From NCBI GenBank assembly GCA_937989585.1, contig CALKRW010000060.1, positions 1-43,604 on the forward strand: DNA of 43,604 nucleotides, in the 5' to 3' direction. Under the pieces are notes generated by a model. It was not told where the DNA came from. It saw only the letters and a list, made by a program, of their open reading frames with translations, and did no database searches. The stretch is from an uncultured Porphyromonadaceae bacterium. GTDB lineage: Bacteria > Bacteroidota > Bacteroidia > Bacteroidales > Muribaculaceae. Every line of letters begins with the position of its first letter. Position 1 is the first letter of the stretch. Both the position numbers and the translations under genes were made by a program. Positions 8,058 through 15,775 of the stretch are shown in pieces.

Positions 8058-8882
8058 TCACATGCTTGCTGAAGGACAAAACATTGACTTTAATGTAACT
8101 GGATTTGATTCGGGATGTATTTCAACTCGCTTGATATGGCAATCCTTCATGCCGGTGAATTTATTGATGAACCTTTCAAAAAAGAAATAATCACTGAGTT
8201 CACCGTCTTCAAAAATCAACAACACTGGATTGCTCTCAATCTGTTTACCGATTATTTTGCTTATCTCTGTCGTATTATTTGTTCTGTAATCTTTATTGTA
8301 TCTCTTTTTATCTATGAACTTGTTAAAAACATAAGAAGCATTATATCTGTAACAACTCCCGTCAAATGGAATTATGGCGCCCAAACTGACAACTACCTCA
8401 GAAATATTATAACGCGTATTTATGGCTACGATGACATTATTATTTTGTAAATACTTATTCATTGGTATATTGTCATATAGGGGATCGATTATAATTTCGG
8501 AACTGCCAGCCTTGAAATCAATAAATCCGTCAGAATCTTTTATATAATCGCTGTCACAATTAGTAACATTGGGAACTCGGAATATGCTATAGTCCCGCTT
8601 CTCCTGAACGAACCCATTACACCATTTCACAAAGGCCTGAATGCAAATGGCACTGTAATCCTCCGGGCCAGCCACAGACTCATAAAGACTCCTGTTTTTT
8701 ATTAAAAATTTTTCCTGAGAATCATCTTTAATAACAAGTCTTTTATTAAGGTCATACTGCTCATTGCAGACAATCCGGCTGAGTCTTGCATTTTTTCCCT
8801 CAATAACACTATCCCCATAACTATTGGGCGTATCAAGGAAAACGAACAGTCCCAAAATCAAACAAACATATATCCTCGTCAT
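8058..8882 (-). CDS. Exported protein, putative immunity protein of the main Rhs toxin (first copy)
   Basis: A 274-residue protein with signal peptide MTRIYVCLILGLFVFLDTPNSYG, starting 4 bases after the stop of the main rhs gene. It shares the SRIV, CIQAFVKWCN, IDPLYDNIP, GAIIPFDG and FEDGELSDYFFFERF segments with the adjacent paralogue at 7178-8032. The export signal means it would act in the periplasm or envelope, so the cognate toxin tip is expected to act, or be intercepted, there. No known immunity family is recognised; the assignment rests on coupling and on the repetition of the same arrangement after the orphan module. Confidence 0.7.
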   Translation of the reverse strand: MTRIYVCLILGLFVFLDTPNSYGDSVIEGKNARLSRIVCNEQYDLNKRLVIKDDSQEKFLIKNRSLYESVAGPEDYSAICIQAFVKWCNGFVQEKRDYSIFRVPNVTNCDSDYIKDSDGFIDFKAGSSEIIIDPLYDNIPMNKYLQNNNVIVAINTRYNISEVVVSLGAIIPFDGSCYRYNASYVFNKFIDKKRYNKDYRTNNTTEISKIIGKQIESNPVLLIFEDGELSDYFFFERFINKFTGMKDCHIKRVEIHPESNPVTLKSMFCPSASM

Positions 8883-8886
8883 AACA

Positions 8887-10881
8887 CTATTTTTTTAAGT
8901 TCTGAATTAAATTCACCAATTGTTCAAACAATACGCTGGTTATAACCTTTTTCTCATAGTAAAAAGTTATTTTACCATCCTTCCCACCTACAACAAAAGT
9001 AGTTCCGCCAAAATTAAATTTTCTCATTTCCTTATCAAATTTCTTGTCCTTCGAAGAGGGTTCAGATGAGCCAAATTTTGAGTTGGCGTTATTGATGGGA
9101 TGGATGTGCATATACCATAGCGATTTAGTTTTATCAGTCTTGCTTTTATTATGGGTCTGTTTAAAAGGCACGATTGAGTGTACTATGGCTTTATCCGACG
9201 CCTCTACCTCGGTACCTTTATCCCACTCATTAACAACACCATTCTCGTCCTTATGGATTCCTCGTTCAAAGCCATCTGAATTTCCTTCTGATATTGATTT
9301 TTGTATAACATCAATATCAGATAAAGTAATATCAGTTATTTCAGCCATTTTTTTGCTGTTGCCGATTTTACCATCATAAAATTCACCTTTGGCGGTTAAT
9401 TTACTTATCTTTTTCCCAAGAGATTTATTAACAAGGAATAATCTACCATCATCTTTTCCATCTGTTCCAACCTTTGTTAATTTATCATCTTTATTCATAT
9501 AAAAAACAGTGCATCCCGACGGATCGACATATCTGATGGGATTCCCGGCGCAGTACACGTACGGATTGATGGGCGTGAAATCAATGGCCTTGGGGTCGGG
9601 GGTGGACCACAGGGCGAGGGCGGAGTTGAGGCGGCGGGCGGAGAAGTCGTAGTCGTTGAGGCCGCCGTCGCGCATGCGCTCCTTGCCGCCATAGAGATAC
9701 GGCTGTCCTGCGGGCTCGTGCCAAGGCTCGCCGTAGGGGTAGTAGCCCGTGTGCTGCTCAATCTTGCCTTCCGAATCGGTCACCATCGTGATGTTGCCCT
9801 GGAAGTCCGGGTGGCGGTAGTGCGCCCCGCCGTTGCCGTCGAAGTACCCTCCCGGGAAGTTGACGTATGCCAGCGAGTCGCCCTCGAACACGAAGTCACC
9901 GCAGTAACTCCGCTCGCTGACCTTCACCGGACGCCTCTTCCCCGCCAGAACCGCATAGGTTGACACGCCGAGCAGTTCGCCCGCGGCGCTGTACGTGTAG
10001 CGCAGTTCGCCGCCGTCGGTGAACTCCACGGTCGAGGGCTGGCCCATGTGGTTGTAGGTCATCTTCTTGATGCCGCGCGACGAGTCCGAGTAAAGCATTC
10101 CCGCCTTGTTCCACGCGTACTGCGCCACGCCTCCGGCGGCGCTCAGCGGATAGCCCGTGCGCCCGTAGAACTCCGTTCCGGCGGCCTGTGCCGTCACCGA
10201 GGAAAGCATCATGCCATCCCACACGTAACTCAGGTCATCCATAAGGCCGTACTCCGCTACCTCCAGGCCGTTGTCCGTTCTGAGGCCGTCCTGGTGCATC
10301 TCCAGTCCGCTGATCTTCCTGACGCCGTTCTGCCCGTGGCGCCTGACAATCAGAGGAGCCCCCACCTCGTTGTAGGTGTACTCCGTCGAGAAGTTCTCGG
10401 GATTTGCGCGGGGCCTGTCATCCGCCTCCTGATAGTCCGCGCGGACCAGGCGGTCGTGACAGTCGAACGTGTAGTCATAGCGTCCCCCGAGCGTCGACAC
10501 GTGCGCCGACGCCGTCCCGTCGTACCGCGGGTTCGCCCCGTCGGCATACAGTATCGTCTCGTTGTAGCGCGTGCCGTCAAGTTCTATCTCTATGGGGTCG
10601 ATATCCGGACCGACCGTGCCGTAGGCCTGCGCGTAGAATTCCTCGCTTACCGGCGCCGATGGCCTCAGTATGGGACTTATTATACCCAACTCGGGGATTA
10701 TGGTCTCGATATTGCCGACCCATCCGTGGCAGTCGTAGGTGTATTTGCGCTTTACGTTGTTGCCGAAGGTCTCGGCTGAGATCTGGCCGTTTTTGCCGTA
10801 GGTGTTCCCGCAGCCTGCCGAGGCTCCGCCGAAGGTCCTGTTCCGGTGAATTCCGCTACGGGGAAGTCCTGGCGGTGCCAT
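8887..10881 (-). CDS. Main Rhs protein, C-terminal part with JAB/JAMM-like toxin tip (frameshifted from its N-terminal part)
   Basis: This 664-residue frame carries the second half of the Rhs core and the toxin. True homology starts near GGASAGCGNTYGKNG, about 17 residues in; the ATG at 10881 is probably not a real start, because the same bases are read in another frame as the end of 10752-12299. Residues 30-455 are YD-type Rhs core ending NPIRYVDPSGC. The tip (about 456-664) contains H592-I-H594-P and S609-S-K-D612, an HxH-x14-S-x2-D pattern with the same spacing as the orphan tip, preceded by E in GTEVEASD. The product read through a repaired frame would be about 1137 residues with the N-terminal signal peptide. 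Immunity-like genes follow at 4 bases. Confidence 0.75.
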   Translation of the reverse strand: MAPPGLPRSGIHRNRTFGGASAGCGNTYGKNGQISAETFGNNVKRKYTYDCHGWVGNIETIIPELGIISPILRPSAPVSEEFYAQAYGTVGPDIDPIEIELDGTRYNETILYADGANPRYDGTASAHVSTLGGRYDYTFDCHDRLVRADYQEADDRPRANPENFSTEYTYNEVGAPLIVRRHGQNGVRKISGLEMHQDGLRTDNGLEVAEYGLMDDLSYVWDGMMLSSVTAQAAGTEFYGRTGYPLSAAGGVAQYAWNKAGMLYSDSSRGIKKMTYNHMGQPSTVEFTDGGELRYTYSAAGELLGVSTYAVLAGKRRPVKVSERSYCGDFVFEGDSLAYVNFPGGYFDGNGGAHYRHPDFQGNITMVTDSEGKIEQHTGYYPYGEPWHEPAGQPYLYGGKERMRDGGLNDYDFSARRLNSALALWSTPDPKAIDFTPINPYVYCAGNPIRYVDPSGCTVFYMNKDDKLTKVGTDGKDDGRLFLVNKSLGKKISKLTAKGEFYDGKIGNSKKMAEITDITLSDIDVIQKSISEGNSDGFERGIHKDENGVVNEWDKGTEVEASDKAIVHSIVPFKQTHNKSKTDKTKSLWYMHIHPINNANSKFGSSEPSSKDKKFDKEMRKFNFGGTTFVVGGKDGKITFYYEKKVITSVLFEQLVNLIQNLKK
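9511..10375 (-). repeat. Rhs core repeat, main copy
   Basis: About 865 bases matching 6278-7102, from the YNEVGAP codons to the DPSGC boundary. The high GC of the repeat contrasts with the AT-rich toxin tips on its downstream side. Recombination between the two copies would delete the main toxin tip and its two cognate genes and join the orphan tip to the main core. Confidence 0.85.
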
Positions 10882-12299
10882 TCGAGTTCCACGTCAAGCA
10901 GTCCGGCATTTGCCGTGTAGGCCTGGCGTCCGTGCCTGTCGTAGAAGTACACGAGCCATTCGTTGTCTGTCATCGAGGGGGTGTGCTCTGCAACGGTGCG
11001 CCCCGCCTCGGAATAGACGAATAGGTGGGGTGCCGTGGCGCCGGGGAAGCTCCTTGACGAGAGTCTGCCGCAGGCGTCGTAGGCGAACTCGTAGCAGTTG
11101 TTTATGAACGACTCGTCCGAGGTGCTGATGTCTCCGTCGGCGAACGAGGGAGGCAGTACGTAGCGCAGGCGCCCGTAGTCGTCGTAGATGTTGCGCGTGC
11201 GCAGCATGTCATCGTTGCCGTCGCCCTCCTCGCTCATCACCACGAGGCCCGACTTGCTGGTGTAAGTGCGGCTCACGTGGCCGTTCTCGTCGACGGTCTC
11301 CTCTATCAGCAGTTGACCCGCGCCATAGTTGCCCGAATGCAAGGCTGTCCCTGACGGACCGATCCTGTACAGCGGGGCCGAGAGGCTTCCCGTGGCAGTG
11401 TTGACAAGGGTACGCACGCGTACGGTCTTGCCGTCACGGTGCCATGTCTCGCCGTTCTTCACGGTCGACACGACAACGCCGCGCGGACTCCGCTCATAGT
11501 ATGTCATGGCATAGTCGCTCTCCGACGAGGGGGCGTCCGCCGAGGGCATGCTCGAGGCGTACATACGCCCCATGGCGTCATAGCGGAAGTGCTGCGATAT
11601 TCCCGTGTTGCCGTTCTCTGTCATGGTCTTTCGTCCGAGGTTGTCGTAGTGGTCGGTGACGGTGATGGTGTTGAGGTTGCGGTCGGCCTCAACCCGGTAC
11701 TCCCTGTCACAAGCTCCGGTGAACATTATCGTGTCCTCTGTGGCTTCCATAACGCGCGTCAGACTTTTGCCAGGCAGGGATATGTTCACGATGTCGTGCT
11801 CGGAGTCATAACGCTCCTTGTGGGTGAATGACTGTGCATAATGATTAACAGCACACATATAGCACATCGCGTTCGGTTCCTGATACGCCAGCGGGTCTCC
11901 GCTGAACGGATATTTCTCATCGGGACGGCCAAGGACTGTACGCGTTATGCGGAGCGCGGGCATCAGCGACCATCCGTAACCCAGTGGGACCGGATCGCTG
12001 AGCACCGTTATGCCGTTGGTCTGGTATTGCAGGGACAGCGGGCACTCCACGCCGTCAACATTTATCGTGTAGAGGGGAACGCCGAGGCTCACAGCCCCGG
12101 TCAGAAGGTCGGGCTGTGGCGCCTGTACAGCCATGATTGCCTCGGACTGCGGGGTCGGAGGCGTTATGTCGCTGCGTACCGGCGTGACGTATGTCTGTGC
12201 CGACGCCATGGCCGGCATGGCGCATATAAGCAATGCGGAGAATGTGTTTCGGGCCAGGCCCAAAATATCGTTAGTATTTTTCATAACTGTCAGATTCAT
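10752..12299 (-). CDS. Main Rhs protein, N-terminal part (DUF6443-type Rhs), frame lost near 10834
   Basis: The ATG at 12299 overlaps the TGA of the upstream gene (ATGA), which fixes this start. Residues 1-34 form a long signal peptide (NTFSALLICAMPAMASAQ), then PTPQSEAIMAV and SLGVPLYTINVDGVECPLSL, the opening typical of exported Bacteroidota Rhs proteins. YD-like repeats follow (HYDNLGRKTMTENGN, RYDAMGRMYASSMP, IYDDYGRLRYVLPPSF, the last of DUF6443 type). Homology ends after DVELEWHRQDFPVAEFTGTG; the remaining residues to 10752 are read out of frame. One additional base between about 10830 and 10848 (for example CC to CCC before TTCGGCGG) would join it to 8887-10881. As sequenced, it would yield a secreted core fragment without toxin. 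Confidence 0.75.
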   Translation of the reverse strand: MNLTVMKNTNDILGLARNTFSALLICAMPAMASAQTYVTPVRSDITPPTPQSEAIMAVQAPQPDLLTGAVSLGVPLYTINVDGVECPLSLQYQTNGITVLSDPVPLGYGWSLMPALRITRTVLGRPDEKYPFSGDPLAYQEPNAMCYMCAVNHYAQSFTHKERYDSEHDIVNISLPGKSLTRVMEATEDTIMFTGACDREYRVEADRNLNTITVTDHYDNLGRKTMTENGNTGISQHFRYDAMGRMYASSMPSADAPSSESDYAMTYYERSPRGVVVSTVKNGETWHRDGKTVRVRTLVNTATGSLSAPLYRIGPSGTALHSGNYGAGQLLIEETVDENGHVSRTYTSKSGLVVMSEEGDGNDDMLRTRNIYDDYGRLRYVLPPSFADGDISTSDESFINNCYEFAYDACGRLSSRSFPGATAPHLFVYSEAGRTVAEHTPSMTDNEWLVYFYDRHGRQAYTANAGLLDVELEWHRQDFPVAEFTGTGPSAEPRQAAGTPTAKTARSQPRPSATT

Positions 12300-13306
12300 A
12301 AGGCCAGTAATATTCTGCGGGTGTATTCACTCTCCGCTGAGACTATCGAGATGAAATAGGTGTTGTGCGTCAGTCCCGATATGTCCAGCGTGTAACTGTC
12401 GGCAACGCCTTCCGTGGAGGCGTAGATGTTGCCCGGCAGGTCCATCACGTATATACGTAGGGACAGTTCTTCCGGCAGTGTGACAGTTACCGTTGTCCCG
12501 TTGCGGTCGATGACCGCCCGGTCGATGAGCGACTTGACGCGCTCTGCCTCGTCGGGACTGTCATTGTCTTCCTCCTGCGCCTCATCCGTCACCGAGGCGT
12601 TGAGATAAAGTATTCCCTCGCTCTGTACGGCCACCGGTATCTCCGAGCCGCTGACAAACCAGCGGTAGACCGTGCGGTCTGTGGTGTCCGACTCGGACGT
12701 GGCCTCGGACCGCACTGTGTAGTCGTCGGTCTGTACGGTAAGGACTATCCTGTCCAGTGTGTCACCCGCGGCGGCCATGGCCCTGCCATCCCTCACGACG
12801 GAGAAACCGGCCTGCCCTGATGCGCCGAGCAGCGCGTCCACGTTGAGGCGCCCTCTGGCTGTATAACGCTTCACAACTCCGTCCTCTGTCCCGCTCACAC
12901 CGCTGTTGTCAACCCTAAGCGGTCTGAGACGCAGGGGACTGTCAAGAAGCATCCCGAGACTGCGTCCTTCCGAATACCCCGTCCATGCCAGCGAGTCGCC
13001 CTCGGTGACAAAATAGTCACTGCGCTGCCCGAGGGTCTCACTGTACAGTTCCCCGTCATAATATATTTTTCCGGAACATCCGTCAATCCCGGCACGGCCT
13101 GCCAGTTGCCAGAAGTCCGATGAAATCTCATTCCCGTCAAGCCCCCTGTACGCATTCCATTTCAACTCCACAGCATTACTCTTCCCCTCCGCACCGCTCT
13201 GCATCCCCGAAGGAGACGCCCCGGCGGAATCACAATATAATGAATAAAATGCCCCCGCGAGAAATATTCCAAGCACGGGACATCTGTGGACTTTAAGGTA
13301 TATCAT
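12296..13306 (-). CDS. Exported protein with sorting-tail-like C terminus, first gene of the Rhs operon
   Basis: A 336-residue protein with a probable signal sequence (VLGIFLAGAFYSLYCDSAGA). The middle is repetitive beta, with a YYDGELYSETLGQRSDYFV stretch and an acidic linker (EAQEEDNDSPDEAE, about residues 240-255). The last ~65 residues (LRIYVMDLPGNIYAS, YTLDISGLTHNTYFISIV, ending RRILLAL) follow the pattern of the type IX secretion C-terminal sorting domain: a strand with D-x-G, then LDIS-L-Y, then a basic strand. That likeness is by eye. It is coupled to the main rhs gene by an ATGA overlap, so it probably helps export, display or anchor the Rhs protein. I cannot name a family for the central part. 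Confidence 0.7.
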   Translation of the reverse strand: MIYLKVHRCPVLGIFLAGAFYSLYCDSAGASPSGMQSGAEGKSNAVELKWNAYRGLDGNEISSDFWQLAGRAGIDGCSGKIYYDGELYSETLGQRSDYFVTEGDSLAWTGYSEGRSLGMLLDSPLRLRPLRVDNSGVSGTEDGVVKRYTARGRLNVDALLGASGQAGFSVVRDGRAMAAAGDTLDRIVLTVQTDDYTVRSEATSESDTTDRTVYRWFVSGSEIPVAVQSEGILYLNASVTDEAQEEDNDSPDEAERVKSLIDRAVIDRNGTTVTVTLPEELSLRIYVMDLPGNIYASTEGVADSYTLDISGLTHNTYFISIVSAESEYTRRILLAL

Positions 13307-13398
13307 TGTAGTACAATTTATTATTTTAAGTTTGTGAAACGTTGTGGTGAATAATTAAATTAGCACTACTTTTAAAACAATTTAATATGAAATAGTTT

Positions 13399-13432
13399 GT
13401 AAAGATATAAAAAATTCTGCAACTTTTTTAAA
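13399..13432 (-). promoter_or_regulatory. Possible promoter of the Rhs operon
   Basis: On the minus strand TATCTTTA (13407-13400) resembles the Bacteroidota -7 element TAnnTTTG with one mismatch, with TTTA about 21 bases upstream in place of TTTG. It would give a leader of about 85 bases before the ATG at 13306. The match is imperfect. Confidence 0.35.
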
Positions 13433-13510
13433 GTACCTTATGATGATATAAATTTTAAGGTTGAGTTCTAAGGGATGTGACACCCTAAATAAAAGTGCCT
13501 TAAATTTAGT

Positions 13511-13529
13511 GCATTTGACAGCCAAATGC
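13511..13529. terminator. Small hairpin between tadA and the Rhs operon
   Basis: Perfect 7-base stem GCATTTG/CAAATGC with a 5-base loop, 80 bases past the tadA stop. No T run follows, so it could be a weak terminator or an operator flanked by the 11-base direct repeats. Confidence 0.3.
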
Positions 13530-13608
13530 AAATAAAAGTGTAAAATTCCTTAAACCATTAACAAATTTTATCCTTTAATGAGATTTAAGTAGGGGAGAAG
13601 GGGAGGGG

Positions 13609-14058
13609 TTAGCGGCGGGAGCGGAAGAAGGTTGTCATGAGGGCGGAGCATTCGTCGGCGAGGGGGCCCTCGGTGACGCGGCATTTGGGGTGAAGGGGTG
13701 ATTTGCCGTACATCACGCGGTAGCCGCGCTTGGGGTCGGCGGCGCCGAAAACGAGTCTCGGGACCTGTGCCCAGCCTATGGCGGCGGCACACATGGCGCA
13801 CGGCTCGACGGTGACGTAGAGCGTGCAATTGCTGAGGTATTTGCCGCCGATGGTCGAGGCGGCGGAGGTTATGGCAAGCATTTCGGCATGGGCGGTGACA
13901 TCGCCGAGCCGTTCGGTCATGTTGTGGGCCGAGGCAACCACCCGACCGTGACACACGACTACGGCGCCGACAGGAATCTCGCCTTCGGCCGCGGCCTGAC
14001 GCGCCTCTCTCAGCGCCATCTCCATGTAGTGCTCATCGGGCAGTAATTCGGTGTTCAT
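13609..14058 (-). CDS. tadA: tRNA-specific adenosine deaminase
   Basis: A 149-residue member of the cytidine/deoxycytidylate deaminase fold that converts adenosine 34 to inosine in tRNA-Arg(ACG). The zinc and catalytic residues are visible: H57-A-E59 (TAHAEM) and C87-A-M-C90 (EPCAMC), with the family's GEIPVGAVVV strand at about 26-35. Length is usual for bacterial TadA. A guanine-deaminase relative is possible, but the EPCAMC-AAAIGWAQVPRLVFGA run is typical of TadA. Its ATG overlaps the rnz stop (ATGA at 14055-14058), so the two tRNA-processing genes form one unit. Confidence 0.9.
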   Translation of the reverse strand: MNTELLPDEHYMEMALREARQAAAEGEIPVGAVVVCHGRVVASAHNMTERLGDVTAHAEMLAITSAASTIGGKYLSNCTLYVTVEPCAMCAAAIGWAQVPRLVFGAADPKRGYRVMYGKSPLHPKCRVTEGPLADECSALMTTFFRSRR

Positions 14059-14975
14059 AGCAGTTCTATCCTCATTCCTTCCTCGGCGGCTATGGTATTA
14101 GGGAAAATGGCCCGGGCCTCGACGAGGTGCTGTTCCTCGCTGTCATAACTTTTCGAGAAATGTCCCAGAACGAGTTGGCCGACACCGGCCTCGGCGGCGA
14201 TACGCGCAGCCTGCGATGCTGTCGAGTGACCGCGTTCCCCGGCCTTTGCCTCGCGGTCATCGCAGTAGGTGGCCTCGTGGTATAGCACATCGACGCCCCT
14301 GACGGACTCGGCCACACGCGGGTCGTAGGATGTGTCCGAGGCATAGGCGTAACTTCTCGACGGGTCGGCCTCGGTGGTCAACAGCGAGTTGGCGATAACA
14401 GAGCCGTCCTCCCTGACGAAATCCTCGCCCCAGCGCAGCGACTCGATGCGGCAGACGGGCACGCCGTGAAAGCGTACCATCTCGCCGTTGATATGCCTGC
14501 CCTTGGGCTTTTCGTCGAAGCGGAATCCGACGCATGGCACCGAGCGGTGGTAGAGTCTGAACGTGCTTACGGTAAGCCGTTTGTCATCGATGAGCACTTC
14601 TCCGCCTGCGGGATTGAGGGCGTGATATTCAATCTCGAAAGACGTCTCGTGCGAAACCATGTCCATGATCTGCCGCATAAGCCTGATGCCCGGCTCGAAA
14701 CACCATATGCGGACCCTGCCGCCGACCTCATGCAGCGACAGGGTCGACAGCAGGCCGGGCAGACCGAGGAAATGGTCTCCGTGAAGGTGGGAGATGAACA
14801 CGTCGGTGATTCGTGAAAACTTCAGCCGCTGTCTTCTGAGCGAGAGTTGGGCACCCTCGCCGCAGTCTATTATCATCACGCGGCCCCTGTACTCCACGGC
14901 CTGGCACGAAGGCAGGTGACGCAGCGACGGTGTAGCCGCTCCGCAGCCCAGTATGTTGATGTCGAACTCGCTCAT
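14055..14975 (-). CDS. rnz: Ribonuclease Z
   Basis: A 306-residue metallo-beta-lactamase-fold endonuclease that removes the 3' trailer from tRNA precursors. The zinc motif H63-L-H65-G-D67-H68 (FISHLHGDHFLGLPGL) is intact, preceded by MIIDCGEGAQ (about 34-43), a hallmark of RNase Z. Further ligands are offered by YHEATYCDD near residue 235 and LGHFSKSY near 272. Length fits the short bacterial form. It is transcribed from a strong Bacteroidota promoter at 15060-15091 and is coupled to tadA. Confidence 0.93.
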   Translation of the reverse strand: MSEFDINILGCGAATPSLRHLPSCQAVEYRGRVMIIDCGEGAQLSLRRQRLKFSRITDVFISHLHGDHFLGLPGLLSTLSLHEVGGRVRIWCFEPGIRLMRQIMDMVSHETSFEIEYHALNPAGGEVLIDDKRLTVSTFRLYHRSVPCVGFRFDEKPKGRHINGEMVRFHGVPVCRIESLRWGEDFVREDGSVIANSLLTTEADPSRSYAYASDTSYDPRVAESVRGVDVLYHEATYCDDREAKAGERGHSTASQAARIAAEAGVGQLVLGHFSKSYDSEEQHLVEARAIFPNTIAAEEGMRIELL

Positions 14976-15059
14976 TACCTTAAAAATATCGCCTGAACAC
15001 AGACTCGCTCAGGGCATTAAACATCATTATGCAGCGCCAATGGAGGACACTTGAAAGGA

Positions 15060-15091
15060 CAAAGTTAACCATTTGCGCTAAAAAAGCCAAA
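15060..15091 (-). promoter_or_regulatory. Promoter of rnz-tadA
   Basis: Minus strand: TTTG (15091-15088), 20 bases, TAACTTTG (15067-15060). This is an exact match to the Bacteroidota -33/-7 form. Transcription should begin near 15053, giving a leader of about 78 bases. Confidence 0.75.
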
Positions 15092-15135
15092 ATATGGCAC
15101 AGAAAACACTAATTAAAAAACATTAGTGCTCCGTT

Positions 15136-15167
15136 TTTGGTTGGGTGTAAATAAAACGTTAAATTTG
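15136..15167 (+). promoter_or_regulatory. Promoter of cdd
   Basis: Plus strand: TTTG (15136-15139), 20 bases, TAAATTTG (15160-15167). The start codon of cdd follows 30 bases downstream. It is divergent from the rnz promoter, with the two core promoters 45 bases apart. Confidence 0.8.
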
Positions 15168-15196
15168 CAGACACAACCAAAATCAGCAAGACAGCC

Positions 15197-15676
15197 ATGA
15201 AAAATATCAAGATAGAGGTTCCCGTTGAAATTCTGGACTATGCCGAACTCTCACCCGAAGATGCCGCTCTGGTCGAGCAGGCCCGTCAGGCCACATACCG
15301 CTCATACGCACCATACAGCAAATTCTGCGTTGGGGCCGCCATAGCCCTCGACAACGGAGTCACGGTGACCGGCGCCAATCAGGAGAACGCCGCCTATCCC
15401 TCCGGCACATGTGCAGAGCGTTCGGCCTGCTACTATGCGCATGCACAGTATCCCGACGCCAAGTTCAAGACCATAGCCATAGCCGCCCGCGGAGTCGACG
15501 GGAACTTCACCAAAGACTGCACCGCACCCTGCGGAGCATGCCGACAGGCTTTGCTCGAGTACGAGACACTAGCCGGCCGTGGTGTCCGCGTCCTGCTCGC
15601 CTCCGATGACAAGGTCTATGTCCTTCCATCCGTACAGTCGCTTCTGCCGCTTGCCTTTACCAAATTCCGCGACTGA
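15197..15676 (+). CDS. cdd: Cytidine deaminase
   Basis: A 159-residue homotetrameric-type cytidine deaminase of the pyrimidine salvage pathway, which turns (deoxy)cytidine into (deoxy)uridine. The zinc site is complete: C72-A-E74 (TCAERSA) supplies the ligand and the catalytic glutamate, and C112-G-A-C115 (PCGACRQ) the other ligands. The substrate-binding NQENAAYPSG precedes the first cysteine, as in the family. The extra ~20 N-terminal residues before YRSYAPYSKF are usual for Bacteroidales Cdd. It is followed by 130 bases before parE, which seems to have its own promoter. Confidence 0.93.
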   Translation: MKNIKIEVPVEILDYAELSPEDAALVEQARQATYRSYAPYSKFCVGAAIALDNGVTVTGANQENAAYPSGTCAERSACYYAHAQYPDAKFKTIAIAARGVDGNFTKDCTAPCGACRQALLEYETLAGRGVRVLLASDDKVYVLPSVQSLLPLAFTKFRD

Positions 15677-15767
15677 CCGGACCCTACCTTCAGACTCTTG
15701 GCGACAGAAAAACCACTCCCTGTTTGAAAAGCAATGGGGAGAAAGCATTCGTTTTGCAGATTTTTTG

Positions 15768-15775
15768 TACCTTTG
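15768..15775 (+). promoter_or_regulatory. -7 element before parE
   Basis: TACCTTTG matches TAnnTTTG, 33 bases before the chosen parE start. No TTTG lies at the usual -33 distance, so the promoter is only half supported. Confidence 0.45.

Larger units (their letters stand above)
13307..13608. other. 302-base AT-rich intergenic region upstream of the Rhs operon
   Basis: No open frame worth calling. It holds a possible minus-strand promoter (about 13399-13432), an 11-base direct repeat (AAATAAAAGTG at 13487-13497 and 13530-13540, each followed further on by CCTTAAA), and between the copies a small hairpin (GCATTTG/CAAATGC, 13511-13529) that could also serve as an end for the rnz-tadA transcript. 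Confidence 0.5.
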
